Source: JANOYY01 sp031418035
GTDB lineage: Bacteria > Actinomycetota > Acidimicrobiia > Acidimicrobiales > JANYDT01
Reading direction: 5' to 3'
Assembly (NCBI GenBank): GCA_031418035.1
Contig: JANOWU010000263.1
Coordinates: 1 to 9,377 of the forward strand
DNA length: 9,377 nt
This document shows, piece by piece, positions 1 through 5,810 of this stretch (positions within the stretch are counted from its first letter, which is position 1; each line of letters starts with the position of its first letter). Below the pieces are notes generated by a model that had not been told where the DNA came from, did not search any database, and saw only the letters and a list, made by a program, of their open reading frames with translations. Both the position numbers and the translations under genes were made by a program.

Positions 1-1224
1 ACCACCGTAGGCCTTGCGGGTGATCACACTGATGCGCGGCACGGTCGCCTCACAGTATGCGTACAGAAGTTTTGCACCATGACGAATGATGCCGCCGTAT
101 TCCTGATCGGTGCCGGGCATGAACCCGGGGACGTCGACAAAGGTCACGAGCGGAATGTTGAACGCATCACAGGTGCGGACAAAGCGAGCAGCCTTCTCCG
201 ACGAGTCGATGTCGAGGACACCGGCCATGACCAACGGTTGGTTCCCGACAACGCCAACCGGGTAGCCATCGATTCGTGCGAAACCACACGTGATGTTCGC
301 GGCCCACTTCGGGAAGTACTCGAAGTAGTCACCATCGTCGACGACTTCGCGAATGACCTTCTTCATGTCATACGGGCGGTTCGGCGAATCGGGCATGATC
401 GAGCTCAGCCCTTCACAACGGCGCTCCGGATCGTCGTCGGTCTCGCCACGGGGTGGATCCTCGAGGTTGTTCGAAGGAAGGAACGACAGCAGGTACCGCA
501 CGTCTTCGAGACATGCGTGCTCGTCGGGGGCAACGAAGGTCGCCACACCCGACTTCGAGGCATGAGTCGACGCGCCGCCGAGTTCTTCGAGCGTGACATC
601 CTCACCCGTCACCGTCTTCACGACGTCGGGGCCAGTGATGAACATGTGGCTGGTCTGATCGACCATGAAGATGAAGTCGGTCATCGCCGGGGAGTACACA
701 GCACCACCGGCGCACGGTCCCATGATGACGCTGATCTGGGGCACCACGCCCGAGCTCTTCACGTTGCGATAAAAGATGTTGCCGTAGCTCGCAAGCGACA
801 CGACGCCCTCTTGGATTCGCGCGCCACCGGAATCGTTCAGTCCAACGACGGGCACCCCGACGCTGGTCGCCATGTCCATGACCTTGACGATCTTCTCTGC
901 GAAGACCTCTCCGAGCGCGCCGCCGAAGACGGTGAAGTCCTGGGCGAACAACATGATCTTGCGTCCGTTGACCGTCGCCCAGCCGGTCACCACACCGTCG
1001 GTATACGGACGATCGTTTTCGAGACCCATGCCCTGTGCTCGGTGGCGAGCGAGAAGGTCGAGTTCGACGAAGCTGCCCGGGTCGACAAAGAATTCGATTC
1101 GCTCACGCGCCGTCATCTTGCCTTTGGCATGTTGGCGTTCGACAGAACGCTCACTGCCTGCGTTGTACGCCGCCTGCTTGCGTTCTTCGAGTTGAGCCAG
1201 ACGTTGCGCGAGGGGATGATCCAT
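1..1224 (-). CDS. pccB: Acyl-CoA (propionyl-CoA) carboxylase beta subunit, carboxyltransferase; partial, 3' end off the window
   Basis: This is the carboxyltransferase subunit of a biotin-dependent acyl-CoA carboxylase, which moves CO2 from carboxybiotin to propionyl-CoA (or acetyl-CoA) in the cytoplasm. The 408 residues in the window are open to the left edge. The N-terminal half shows DSGGARIQEG (131-140), MGPCAGGAVYSP (168-179) and TGPDVVKTVTGE (197-208), typical of acyl-CoA binding. The C-terminal half begins with FVDVPGFMPGTDQEYGG (362-378). The family is about 510-540 residues, so roughly three quarters is present. The sequence stops at RKAYGG, just before the position (Asp422 in Streptomyces PccB) that distinguishes propionyl- from acetyl-CoA preference, so the substrate cannot be settled here. 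I chose ATG at 1224 because MDHPLAQRLAQLEERK looks like the normal family start. An in-frame GTG at 1248 would add eight residues. Neither has a clear ribosome binding site. Confidence 0.95.
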   Translation of the reverse strand, partial: MDHPLAQRLAQLEERKQAAYNAGSERSVERQHAKGKMTARERIEFFVDPGSFVELDLLARHRAQGMGLENDRPYTDGVVTGWATVNGRKIMLFAQDFTVFGGALGEVFAEKIVKVMDMATSVGVPVVGLNDSGGARIQEGVVSLASYGNIFYRNVKSSGVVPQISVIMGPCAGGAVYSPAMTDFIFMVDQTSHMFITGPDVVKTVTGEDVTLEELGGASTHASKSGVATFVAPDEHACLEDVRYLLSFLPSNNLEDPPRGETDDDPERRCEGLSSIMPDSPNRPYDMKKVIREVVDDGDYFEYFPKWAANITCGFARIDGYPVGVVGNQPLVMAGVLDIDSSEKAARFVRTCDAFNIPLVTFVDVPGFMPGTDQEYGGIIRHGAKLLYAYCEATVPRISVITRKAYGG

Positions 1225-1248
1225 ACGGTCCGACAGGCTACCGGCCAC

Positions 1249-1597
1249 AGCGGTACCCGAGCCAAAGCCGAGGTCACCAGCGGTGCCGCCACCCGCCGCT
1301 ACGGCTTACGCGCGACGAAACGCACGAGCAAACGTCTCCGGCATCGACGGTCGCATCCTCGAGTTGCGACCATCGATGCCGAAAACAGCGAGTGCAGAAC
1401 TTAGCGGGGTTCAGGCCAGGGGCCGGAGCGTCGGCGGGTGAGGAAGTGTTTCGCCAGGTCAGCGGCTTGGGTGCTGGCGCGGCTCGCACGGTGCTGGCGA
1501 GAACCAAGCTCGAGCCGACGTGTGTGTCCCCTTCCCACTCGACGGCGAGCCAGCTCGATTCGCTTCTCCAGTGCAACCACCACCGTCGCCGAGCAAC
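1249..1597. other. Gene-poor stretch upstream of pccB
   Basis: No gene is recognised here. It contains the strong stem-loop at 1339-1381. A minus-strand open frame at 1401-1583 (60 codons, GTG start, ending PWPEPR) lies in the same direction as pccB. It has no recognisable domain and only moderate GC bias at third codon positions, so I do not call it a gene. A 12-mer, CTCGACGGCGAG, at 1538-1549 recurs at 2077-2088 and in inverted form at 2143-2154. Confidence 0.5.
1339..1381 (-). other. Strong stem-loop (17-bp arms, 9-nt loop) upstream of pccB
   Basis: The left arm is 1339-1355, the loop 1356-1364 and the right arm 1365-1381. The arms are complementary at 16 of 17 positions. The odd position is a C/A mismatch in a plus-strand transcript but a U-G wobble in a minus-strand transcript, so the stem is continuous only in RNA made in the pccB direction. 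It ends about 115 nt before the pccB start. No U-run follows it on the minus strand; four A's follow it on the plus strand, which read as four T's before the hairpin on the minus strand. It could be a terminator without a U-tail for a gene upstream of pccB, a structured leader, or a remnant of a repeat. The structure is seen directly; the role is not known. Confidence 0.8.
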
Positions 1598-1880
1598 GTT
1601 GCTGTTTCGATCATGCCGACGCTGTCGGACCCGTACTTCCGCCCGTTGCGCGTCTTGCACGAAGCAGGCGGCGATGATTCCCGCGTCGTTCGCGATCGTG
1701 GTGGTGCTGGAGGGTACCGGTCGGTTGCGTACCGACACGGCGACCATTCGCGCACCCCGAGGCACCGTGCTCCTGGTCCCCCACGCCGCCGGTGACATGG
1801 TGTTCGAGGGCGACATCACGGCATTGGTCGCGCTCCCCCCGTCACCCGATGCCGCAGCGCCCGTGGAGTTCGATCAGTAA
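1598..1880 (+). pseudogene. manA: Mannose-6-phosphate isomerase (type I) C-terminal remnant, frameshifted
   Basis: Reading to the TAA at 1878-1880, the frame gives IPASFAIVVVLEGTGRL, then RGTVLLVPHAAGDMVFEGD and ALVALPPSPDAA. This matches the C-terminal cupin region of type I phosphomannose isomerase, which interconverts mannose-6-phosphate and fructose-6-phosphate. Upstream the homology continues in a different frame (VAVSIMPTLSDPYFRPLRVLHEAGG, here cut as VAVSIMPTLS and DPYFRPLRVLHEAGG), so a frameshift lies near 1660-1685. The whole enzyme is about 390-410 residues; only about 90 are present. The N-terminal two thirds, including the zinc ligands, is absent because pccB occupies the DNA upstream. 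It is a dead remnant unless the fragment has a new use. The assignment rests on the pattern of the last 65 residues; another cupin family is possible. Confidence 0.6.
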
Positions 1881-1975
1881 CGAACCACGCGTATCGCGAA
1901 GGTTGGCATCACGGCGCCAGGTTGTGCATAAAAACGACGCCGCTGACCGCCAACGTGGCACGGTGGCGCCAACTT

Positions 1976-2077
1976 TCAGTTCAAAGCACTAATACGTGCG
2001 CTTAGTTTCTTCGGCGCCATGACGCAATAGCTCTCCGTGACCAGTTCGCGGACCTCGTCCCAGTCGGTCGCGTCGCC
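1976..2077 (-). pseudogene. MmcQ/YjbR-like protein, C-terminal remnant
   Basis: The minus strand encodes DATDWDEVRELVTESYCVMAPKKLSARI in pieces: TDWDEVRELVTESY followed by CVMAPKKLSARI, then a stop at 1976-1978. This is the usual end of MmcQ/YjbR (pfam04237) proteins, small cytoplasmic double-wing DNA-binding-like proteins of unclear function, which close with a pattern like D-W-x-E-(V/L)-x-E-L-(V/L)-x-x-(S/A)-(Y/W)-x-x-(V/M)-A-P-K-(K/R)-L. Only about 32 of the usual 110-120 residues are left. Homology ends exactly where the inverted repeat at 2077-2091 begins, and the residues encoded beyond it (STRRRG and on) do not fit the family. This suggests that rearrangement at the repeat removed the rest. 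Confidence 0.55.
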
Positions 2078-2154
2078 TCGACGGCGAGTTGAAGGGGCGT
2101 CGGCAAGGTGTTGGTGGGGCAAACTTGCCGTCGACACCGCAACTCGCCGTCGAG
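2077..2154. repeat. 15-bp perfect inverted repeat with 48-bp spacer
   Basis: CTCGACGGCGAGTTG (2077-2091) is exactly complementary to CAACTCGCCGTCGAG (2140-2154). A shorter nested inverted pair, CGGCAAG (2101-2107) and CTTGCCG (2124-2130), lies in the spacer. A direct 10-mer, GTGTTGGTGG, is present at 2108-2117 and 2156-2165. The left arm directly abuts the YjbR remnant. A 78-bp unit with inverted ends could be a non-autonomous mobile element or a recombination scar, but I see no matching target-site duplication (left flank GTCGC, right flank TGTGT). Confidence 0.7.
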
Positions 2155-2428
2155 TGTGTTGGTGGCCGCGCACCTTCAGTTCCTCGGCCATGTTCAACTG
2201 CGAGCCTCAACCTGTCCCCATGATGGCGATGCTTGGCGCAAAAGCGGGCTCTATCTGAAACGGATCGACGCAACGAGACGCCGACCTGAACTCCGAGCCC
2301 AACGCTCGCCGAGTTCGTTCACCTGCTCAGCACCAAGCTACGGGTCACTCGAGTTGGCAGTTCAATGGTTGGGCGCAGCGGACACGTCGACACATACGAT
2401 TCCCTTGTTGTCGTCCTGATCGACAGAC

Positions 2429-2758
2429 TCAATCGACCTCGTATCGAAGTAGCGGAAGAACCCGGCCAGTCGCGCTCGATCGGATGTCGCCGATCCGCAC
2501 AGCACCGTGTTTCAGGTAGAAGCCCTCGGCATACGGATCGCTCTCGATATCGAACGATGCCCAGGAGCGTTCACGAGCAACGTCGATGGCGTGATTCCAG
2601 AGTAAGGCTCCTACTCCACTTCCAATCCATGGAGGATCTACGAAGAGGTCGTTGAGGAACACCTTTGTCGCGACCTTCAAGAATTCTCCGAACCCAAGCA
2701 GTTGACCGTCAAGTTCCAACACGAAGACGGGCCAGTTTCGGATGTACTCGGCCGACAC
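2429..2758 (-). CDS. GNAT-family N-acetyltransferase, N-terminally truncated
   Basis: GNAT enzymes transfer an acetyl group from acetyl-CoA to an amine; the substrate here is unknown. The frame, read from a GTG at 2758, gives 109 residues. It carries VFVLELDGQLLGFGEF (11-26), the acetyl-CoA pyrophosphate loop region NDLFVDPPWIGSGVGALLW (36-54, loop WIGSGVG), and DPYAEGFYLKHGAVRIG (74-90), all in normal GNAT order. Typical members are about 150-170 residues, so the first beta strand and two helices are missing. Going upstream in frame, family-like residues (IKARPALEV) continue for nine more codons until a TAG at 2783-2785. This indicates that the true N-terminus was lost and the GTG is not an original start. 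Beyond the stop lies the plus-strand HTH fragment. It is most likely a truncated, inactive gene; expression from GTG cannot be excluded. Confidence 0.65.
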   Translation of the reverse strand: MSAEYIRNWPVFVLELDGQLLGFGEFLKVATKVFLNDLFVDPPWIGSGVGALLWNHAIDVARERSWASFDIESDPYAEGFYLKHGAVRIGDIRSSATGRVLPLLRYEVD

Positions 2759-2785
2759 TTCGAGAGCGGGCCGAGCCTTGATCTA

Positions 2786-3043
2786 CGAACCAACCAAAAC
2801 GACGAACGACCCGTTGCCGAATACCTCCTCCAACGAGCAGCGCTCGCACGCGCGCGTACCGAACGACAAATCGTTGAAGCCGTCGAAACCGCACGCACAG
2901 AAGGAATCAGCTGGGCCCGCATCGGCACCCTCCTCGGAACATCAGCCCAAGCAGCACAACAACGCTACGGCAACATCACCGAATCGGTCGAAAAATCGAC
3001 AGACCAACGCCCGGACAAGTCATATGCACGCAGATCATTATGA
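2786..3043 (+). pseudogene. Helix-turn-helix domain protein, fragment without its start
   Basis: The frame from about 2786 to the TGA at 3041-3043 reads ERPVAEYLLQRAALARARTE, then AVETARTEGISWARIGTLLG and TSAQAAQQRYG. The long helix followed by (G)ISWARIGTLLGTSAQAAQQRYG fits the sigma-region-4-like helix-turn-helix found in small actinobacterial proteins with the pattern SWxxIGxxLGxSxQAAxxRF/Y. Its target is unknown. No ATG or GTG start occurs in this frame near the beginning of the homology. The only start codon is a TTG at 2702, which would add 28 residues antisense to the GNAT gene, so I treat the piece as having lost its start. Codons ending in A (CAA, GAA, GCA, ACA, TCA) are common here, unlike the strongly G/C-ending codons of the neighbours. 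This suggests a different origin. An alternative is a short real gene using TTG 2702 (113 residues). Confidence 0.55.
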
Positions 3044-3128
3044 AGATGTCCTTGAACGGCACTTTGAGGGGAGCTCGGCGCGCTATGCACGAGGCCCGTT
3101 GGGATCGGCCTCGGCGATCGCACCGCAC

Positions 3129-3203
3129 ATATCGGGCAGGGTGTTGTGGGTCCGCCGTGAGTAGGTGAGCAATATCGGGCGCGAAGGAAGGGCCGATATC
3201 GGG
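3129..3203 (+). repeat. Three copies of ATATCGGG
   Basis: ATATCGGGC occurs at 3129-3137 and 3172-3180, and ATATCGGG at 3196-3203. The third copy is part of the perfect palindrome CCGATATCGG (3193-3202). The copies are 43 and 24 bp apart, in the same orientation. They could be operator half-sites or chance. Confidence 0.4.
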
Positions 3204-3316
3204 TGGCGCACGGTTGAGTCGGCGGGCGATACGGCGTGCCGGTATCGAGCGTCCCCGAACGGACAGTTGTCGAGAGTCCGTGCAGCCGGGAGAGCCGTCT
3301 CGTCGACGATTGTACC

Positions 3317-3322
3317 TACTAT
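3317..3322 (+). promoter_or_regulatory. Possible -10 element (TACTAT)
   Basis: TACTAT matches the TANNNT pattern of actinobacterial sigma-70-type promoters and lies about 70 nt upstream of the SnoaL-like start. No convincing -35 element is seen at the proper distance, so this is only a candidate. Confidence 0.25.
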
Positions 3323-3390
3323 GGGCAGTGACGCCTACACGATGCTGGGCCACACTGGCCGGGCGGGCGCTGATCTCGGGGAGGGACGCC

Positions 3391-3813
3391 ATGTCGACTG
3401 ACGCGCACATCGAAGTGGTTCTGGACTACTTCGCAGGATGCAACACGGGTGAGATCGAGCATCTCCTCCGCACCTTGGACGCCAACGTCGTCCACTACTT
3501 CCTACCCGCCGTGCATCCGGCCGTCCGCGGCGCGGAGCATCTCGCCAGCTATTGGCGGAAGTTCAAGCGGGTCTACGACCCGACTTGGTAGATCGACCAC
3601 GTGATCGGGAGTGGCGACGAGGTGGTCAGCGAATGGAGTTGCGCATACACGCTGCCGAGCACGGGAAGTCGAATGATGTTCCGCGGCTGCGAGTGGTACG
3701 TCATGAAGGAACACCGGATCGCCGAGGTCCGTGCGTACTACGAGTACAACGATTCGAGGGATTGCCAACTCAACGGATTTCCGTACGCGGATCGCTCGTA
3801 TCTCCGCAAATAG
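3391..3813 (+). pseudogene. SnoaL-like/NTF2-fold protein interrupted by an in-frame TAG
   Basis: The ATG at 3391 has a good ribosome binding site (GGGGAGG at 3378-3384, six bases before the start). The first 66 codons read MSTDAHIEVVLDYFAGCNTG, then the VHPAVRGAEHLASYWRKF region, ending VYDPTW. A TAG follows at 3589-3591. The same frame then continues for 73 codons (IDHVIGSGDEVVSEW, FRGCEWYVMKEHRIAEVRAYY, LNGFPYADRSY) to a normal TAG. The two halves together make a complete SnoaL-like domain of 140 residues: a small cone-shaped fold used by polyketide cyclases, isomerases and many proteins of unknown role. There is no loss of frame. The simplest reading is a recent nonsense mutation, or a sequencing error. 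GTG at 3601 could restart the C-terminal half, but half an NTF2 fold should not be stable. The substrate is unknown. Confidence 0.8.
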
Positions 3814-3893
3814 GCCGCGGCCGCCGGTCGGGTTCCATCATTCCATGACCTGTGACCAGGGTCGCCGCCGACGCTTGATCTCCGTAGGTGCGC

Positions 3894-3912
3894 GCCCGCA
3901 CTGGGGGCGGGC
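3894..3912 (+). terminator. Possible terminator hairpin after the SnoaL-like gene
   Basis: GCCCGC (3894-3899) and GCGGGC (3907-3912) form a 6-bp GC stem with a 7-nt loop, followed by AATTT. It lies about 80 nt after the gene's stop. The stem is short and the T-run is weak, so this is a candidate only. Nothing else is recognised between 3814 and 4068. Confidence 0.3.
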
Positions 3913-4068
3913 AATTTGGCCTTGCCGGCCAGCTGTGGCGACTGCAACGTACCGCCGGATTGAGGTCCCGCTGGGAATCGCCGCCCCGACAGCGGTGCGA
4001 CGGGATTGTGGGGCGTGGTTCTGCGTGGGGGGAAGCGTGTCGTGAGTACGTGTGTGGAACAATGCGGC

Positions 4069-4149
4069 ATGGGATCGGGTATCGACGGTGTGAGGCCGTC
4101 GGGGACGGTCACGTTTCTGTTCACCGACATCGAGGGTTCGACGCGCAAG
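4069..4149 (+). pseudogene. Class III adenylate/guanylate cyclase, N-terminal remnant
   Basis: From the ATG at 4069 the protein begins MGSGIDGVRPSG followed by TVTFLFTDIEGSTR. TVTFLFTDIEGSTR is the near-invariant opening of class III nucleotide cyclase domains in many actinobacterial cyclase/ATPase proteins and contains the first metal-binding aspartate (FTDIEGST). After STRK the expected continuation (helix, then the second metal-binding aspartate region) is absent. The frame runs into unrelated residues and stops at 4296. Intact proteins are from about 200 to more than 1000 residues. This is a fragment of about 27 residues joined near 4147-4190 to a META-domain fragment. No strong ribosome binding site precedes the ATG. 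Confidence 0.6.
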
Positions 4150-4185
4150 ACCCTGGGGGCGACGACGTCGTTCGCGCGTGGCGCA

Positions 4186-4568
4186 AAGCCCGGGACCTGG
4201 ATTCTCACGGGAGGCGGGTCGGCGCTGCCGGTTCGCGAGAAGGCCGACGTGTCGACCGGAACATGGAAGGCAGCGACCTGGGAACAGGACGGGTGACGCG
4301 TGCCGGTATCGGAGAGGTGACGTTCGAGAGGGGACGTCTGCGCTACTGCGACGGCTGCAATTCGCGGACGTCGATCTTCGTCGTCGGCCCGACCATTGCG
4401 CTCGCCGACACGATCACCACTGCGAAGGCTTGCCCCTCTGGGTCGTTTGAGCAAACCGACTTCGCAACACTGATCGACACCAGAGACGTCGTCGCGTACA
4501 ACCGGGTCGACGCCACGACGATCGTTCCTACGAGCGGATCGGCAAGATTCACCTTGCGGAGCACGTAA
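4186..4568 (+). pseudogene. META (HslJ-like) domain fragment, frameshifted
   Basis: The frame ending at the TAA 4566-4568 reads EVTFERGRLRYCDGCNSR, then ALADTITTAKACPSG, DFATLIDTRDVVAYNRVDA and SARFTLRST. The order of an F-x-x-GRL-x-x-x-DGCN core, a TTxKACP strand, an A-(T/L)-L helix, a Y-x-VD strand and a last (F/L)-x-L strand fits the META domain (pfam03724), found in secreted or lipid-anchored heat-shock-like proteins such as HslJ. Upstream, TWILTGGGSALPV and GTWKAATWEQDG, in another frame, could be its N-terminal strand. That frame ends at a TGA (4294-4296) overlapping a GTG (4293-4295) that opens the META frame. I see no signal peptide or lipobox, which intact members usually have. The likely reading is a truncated, frameshifted remnant. 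Translation of 91 residues from GTG 4293 by stop-start overlap is possible but less likely. Confidence 0.55.
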
Positions 4569-4632
4569 GCCACCAACGTTTGGCTCAGGCTACGAGAACG
4601 TTTGCCCGGCCCCGGTTGGCGGCCCCACATTG

Positions 4633-5547
4633 TCAGTGGTTGAGGGCTCGCTTCGCCTTCGATTCGGCGAGGGCACGGGCCCGAGCGGCGATCGACTTCC
4701 CATCGAAGCTCTTCGCAACTTCTTCGAAATCGCTGCGAGGGCCGCGCCACCGCAAGCCCTCGACCCCATCGGGAAGCGTCACACACTCGCGGTCAACGGT
4801 GGCGATGGCACGAAACAACACCGCATCCGCACGCCCCGCGACCAGTGTCGCCGCCAGCTTTTGCGCACCACGAAGACCGGGGACATCCCACTGACCGGCC
4901 TGATCAGGGATGTCCTCCAGGTGGCCGTAGCGAGCGAGCACGGCCGACGCTGACTTCGCACCCCAGCCGGCCAACCCCGGATAGCCGTCGGCGGTATCGC
5001 CGACGAGCGCAAGGTAGTCGGGGATCGATTCAGGTGGAACGCCGAACTTCTCGATCACCCCCTGTCGATCGACGAGCTGACGCTTTCGCCGATCGAACTG
5101 GACGATTCGATTGCCTTCCACGCATTGACCGAGGTCTTTGTCCGGCGTGAGGATCAGCACCTGATCGACAGTCGGATCCTGCGCGGCAAGATGGGCGGCT
5201 GCTGCCATTGCATCGTCGGCCTCGAAATTCACCATCGGCCACACCACAACACCCATGGATTCCAGCGCCTCCTCCAAAGGCCAGAACTGGGCCCAGAGGA
5301 GCGGGTCGATACCTTCACCGGTTTTGTACCCGTGATACATGTCATTGCGAAACGACTCAATGACGTGATCGGTGGCGACGCCAAGATGCGTGACATCCAC
5401 TTCGCTCAGGAGGTTCAGCACCGACTCCAATACGCCTCGAAGCGCCGCAACCTCGCGGCCATCCTCGGTGATGTGCGACGGAACCGCGTGGTAGTGCCGA
5501 AACAGTTCGTAGGTACCATCGAGTAGGTGAACCTTCACGGGCATCAT
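4633..5547 (-). CDS. 5'-3' exonuclease / flap endonuclease (FEN family)
   Basis: This 304-residue protein is a free-standing homologue of the 5'-nuclease domain of DNA polymerase I, which removes 5' flaps and RNA primers in replication and repair. Metal-binding acidic residues are visible in order: D10 in LLDGTYELF, FEADDAMA (E109, D111, D112), LTPDKDLGQ (D136, D138) and VGDTADGYPG (D184, D187). The helix-3-turn-helix DNA-binding region follows (PGLAGWGAKSASAVL, 190-204). The arch region keeps basic and aromatic residues at YHGYKTGEG (71-79). Length and motif order are complete. ATG codons lie at 5547 and 5544; either could be used and no ribosome binding site is evident. It is preceded on the same strand by a decayed gene and followed by none, so it is probably transcribed alone. 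Function is confident by family; the in vivo role beside polI is inferred. Confidence 0.93.
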   Translation of the reverse strand: MMPVKVHLLDGTYELFRHYHAVPSHITEDGREVAALRGVLESVLNLLSEVDVTHLGVATDHVIESFRNDMYHGYKTGEGIDPLLWAQFWPLEEALESMGVVVWPMVNFEADDAMAAAAHLAAQDPTVDQVLILTPDKDLGQCVEGNRIVQFDRRKRQLVDRQGVIEKFGVPPESIPDYLALVGDTADGYPGLAGWGAKSASAVLARYGHLEDIPDQAGQWDVPGLRGAQKLAATLVAGRADAVLFRAIATVDRECVTLPDGVEGLRWRGPRSDFEEVAKSFDGKSIAARARALAESKAKRALNH

Positions 5548-5586
5548 CGTGACACGTTCTGCGAACGCTGTCGCTCCCTCATCGCA

Positions 5587-5810
5587 TCACTGACACGCCG
5601 GCGGTGGCTCGGATCGAATGAGGAGTCGCAACGGATACCGCCGATCAAGTTCAGCCTCGACGTAACCCATGACCTCGACCCCGTTCACGACGAGGTTGGT
5701 AACGAGGCCATCGATTTCGGCGTCATGCAACACGCCAACTAGTCGCGTTTACTTAGGTTGCACTCACGAAACTCGGCCTCGGTGAGGTCCTCGTCGTCGA
5801 AACGTCTCAC
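5587..5810 (-). pseudogene. Pentapeptide-repeat/DinB-type protein remnant, frameshifted
   Basis: Read on the minus strand from about 5810, one frame gives VRRFDDEDLTEAEFRECNLS and ends at a TAG (5739-5741). A frame shifted by one base then gives RLVGVLHDAEIDGLVTNL followed by VVNGVEVMGYVEAELDRRYP and LRLLIRSEPPPACQ, to a TGA at 5587-5589. Together these match the pentapeptide-like leader and the linker (EIDG-x-(V/I)-x-N-(L/V)-VVNGV(E/D)V-x-x-x-VEAELxRR) found in actinobacterial DinB-superfamily proteins. The DinB four-helix domain that should follow is missing. The shift falls at about 5740-5755. It lies 120 bp downstream of a complete gene of related fold (TIGR03086-type), but is not part of it. 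From 5811 to 5929 no gene is recognised. Confidence 0.65.

Larger units (their letters stand above)
1881..2428. other. No intact gene; holds YjbR remnant and inverted repeat
   Basis: Apart from the YjbR fragment (1976-2077) and the inverted repeat (2077-2154), I see no recognisable protein. GGCGCC occurs three times (1913-1918, 1965-1970, 2013-2018) about 50 bp apart, which may be chance in GC-rich DNA. Open frames at 2108-2419 and 1989-2273 have no coherent domain or codon pattern. Confidence 0.5.
3044..3390. other. No intact gene; A+T-marked repeats and leader of the SnoaL-like gene
   Basis: No protein in any frame is recognisable. A minus-strand frame across 2976-3410 and a plus-strand frame across 2742-3164 have no domain. 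The stretch holds three copies of ATATCGGG (3129-3203) and a possible -10 element before the SnoaL-like gene. Confidence 0.45.

Noticed and set aside
79..1404. Long plus-strand open frame of 441 codons
   Set aside because: It is antisense to pccB, which has unmistakable motifs on the minus strand; the plus translation has no domain.
1401..1583. Small minus-strand frame before pccB as a possible carboxylase epsilon subunit
   Set aside because: It shows none of the epsilon-type opening (RGxPTxEELAAL) and no other family signature.
1274..1819. Minus-strand open frame of 181 codons
   Set aside because: No domain, and it overlaps the recognisable manA tail on the other strand.
1913..2018. Three GGCGCC sites about 50 bp apart
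   Set aside because: A six-base GC palindrome is common at this base composition; the flanks do not match.
2976..3410. Minus-strand open frame of 144 codons
   Set aside because: Arginine-rich low-complexity translation without a domain, antisense to the start of the SnoaL-like gene.
3589..3591. TAG read as pyrrolysine
   Set aside because: No supporting context such as pyl genes, and the family is not known to use it; mutation is simpler.
3738..4454. Minus-strand open frame of 238 codons
   Set aside because: Antisense to the cyclase and META remnants; no coherent motifs.
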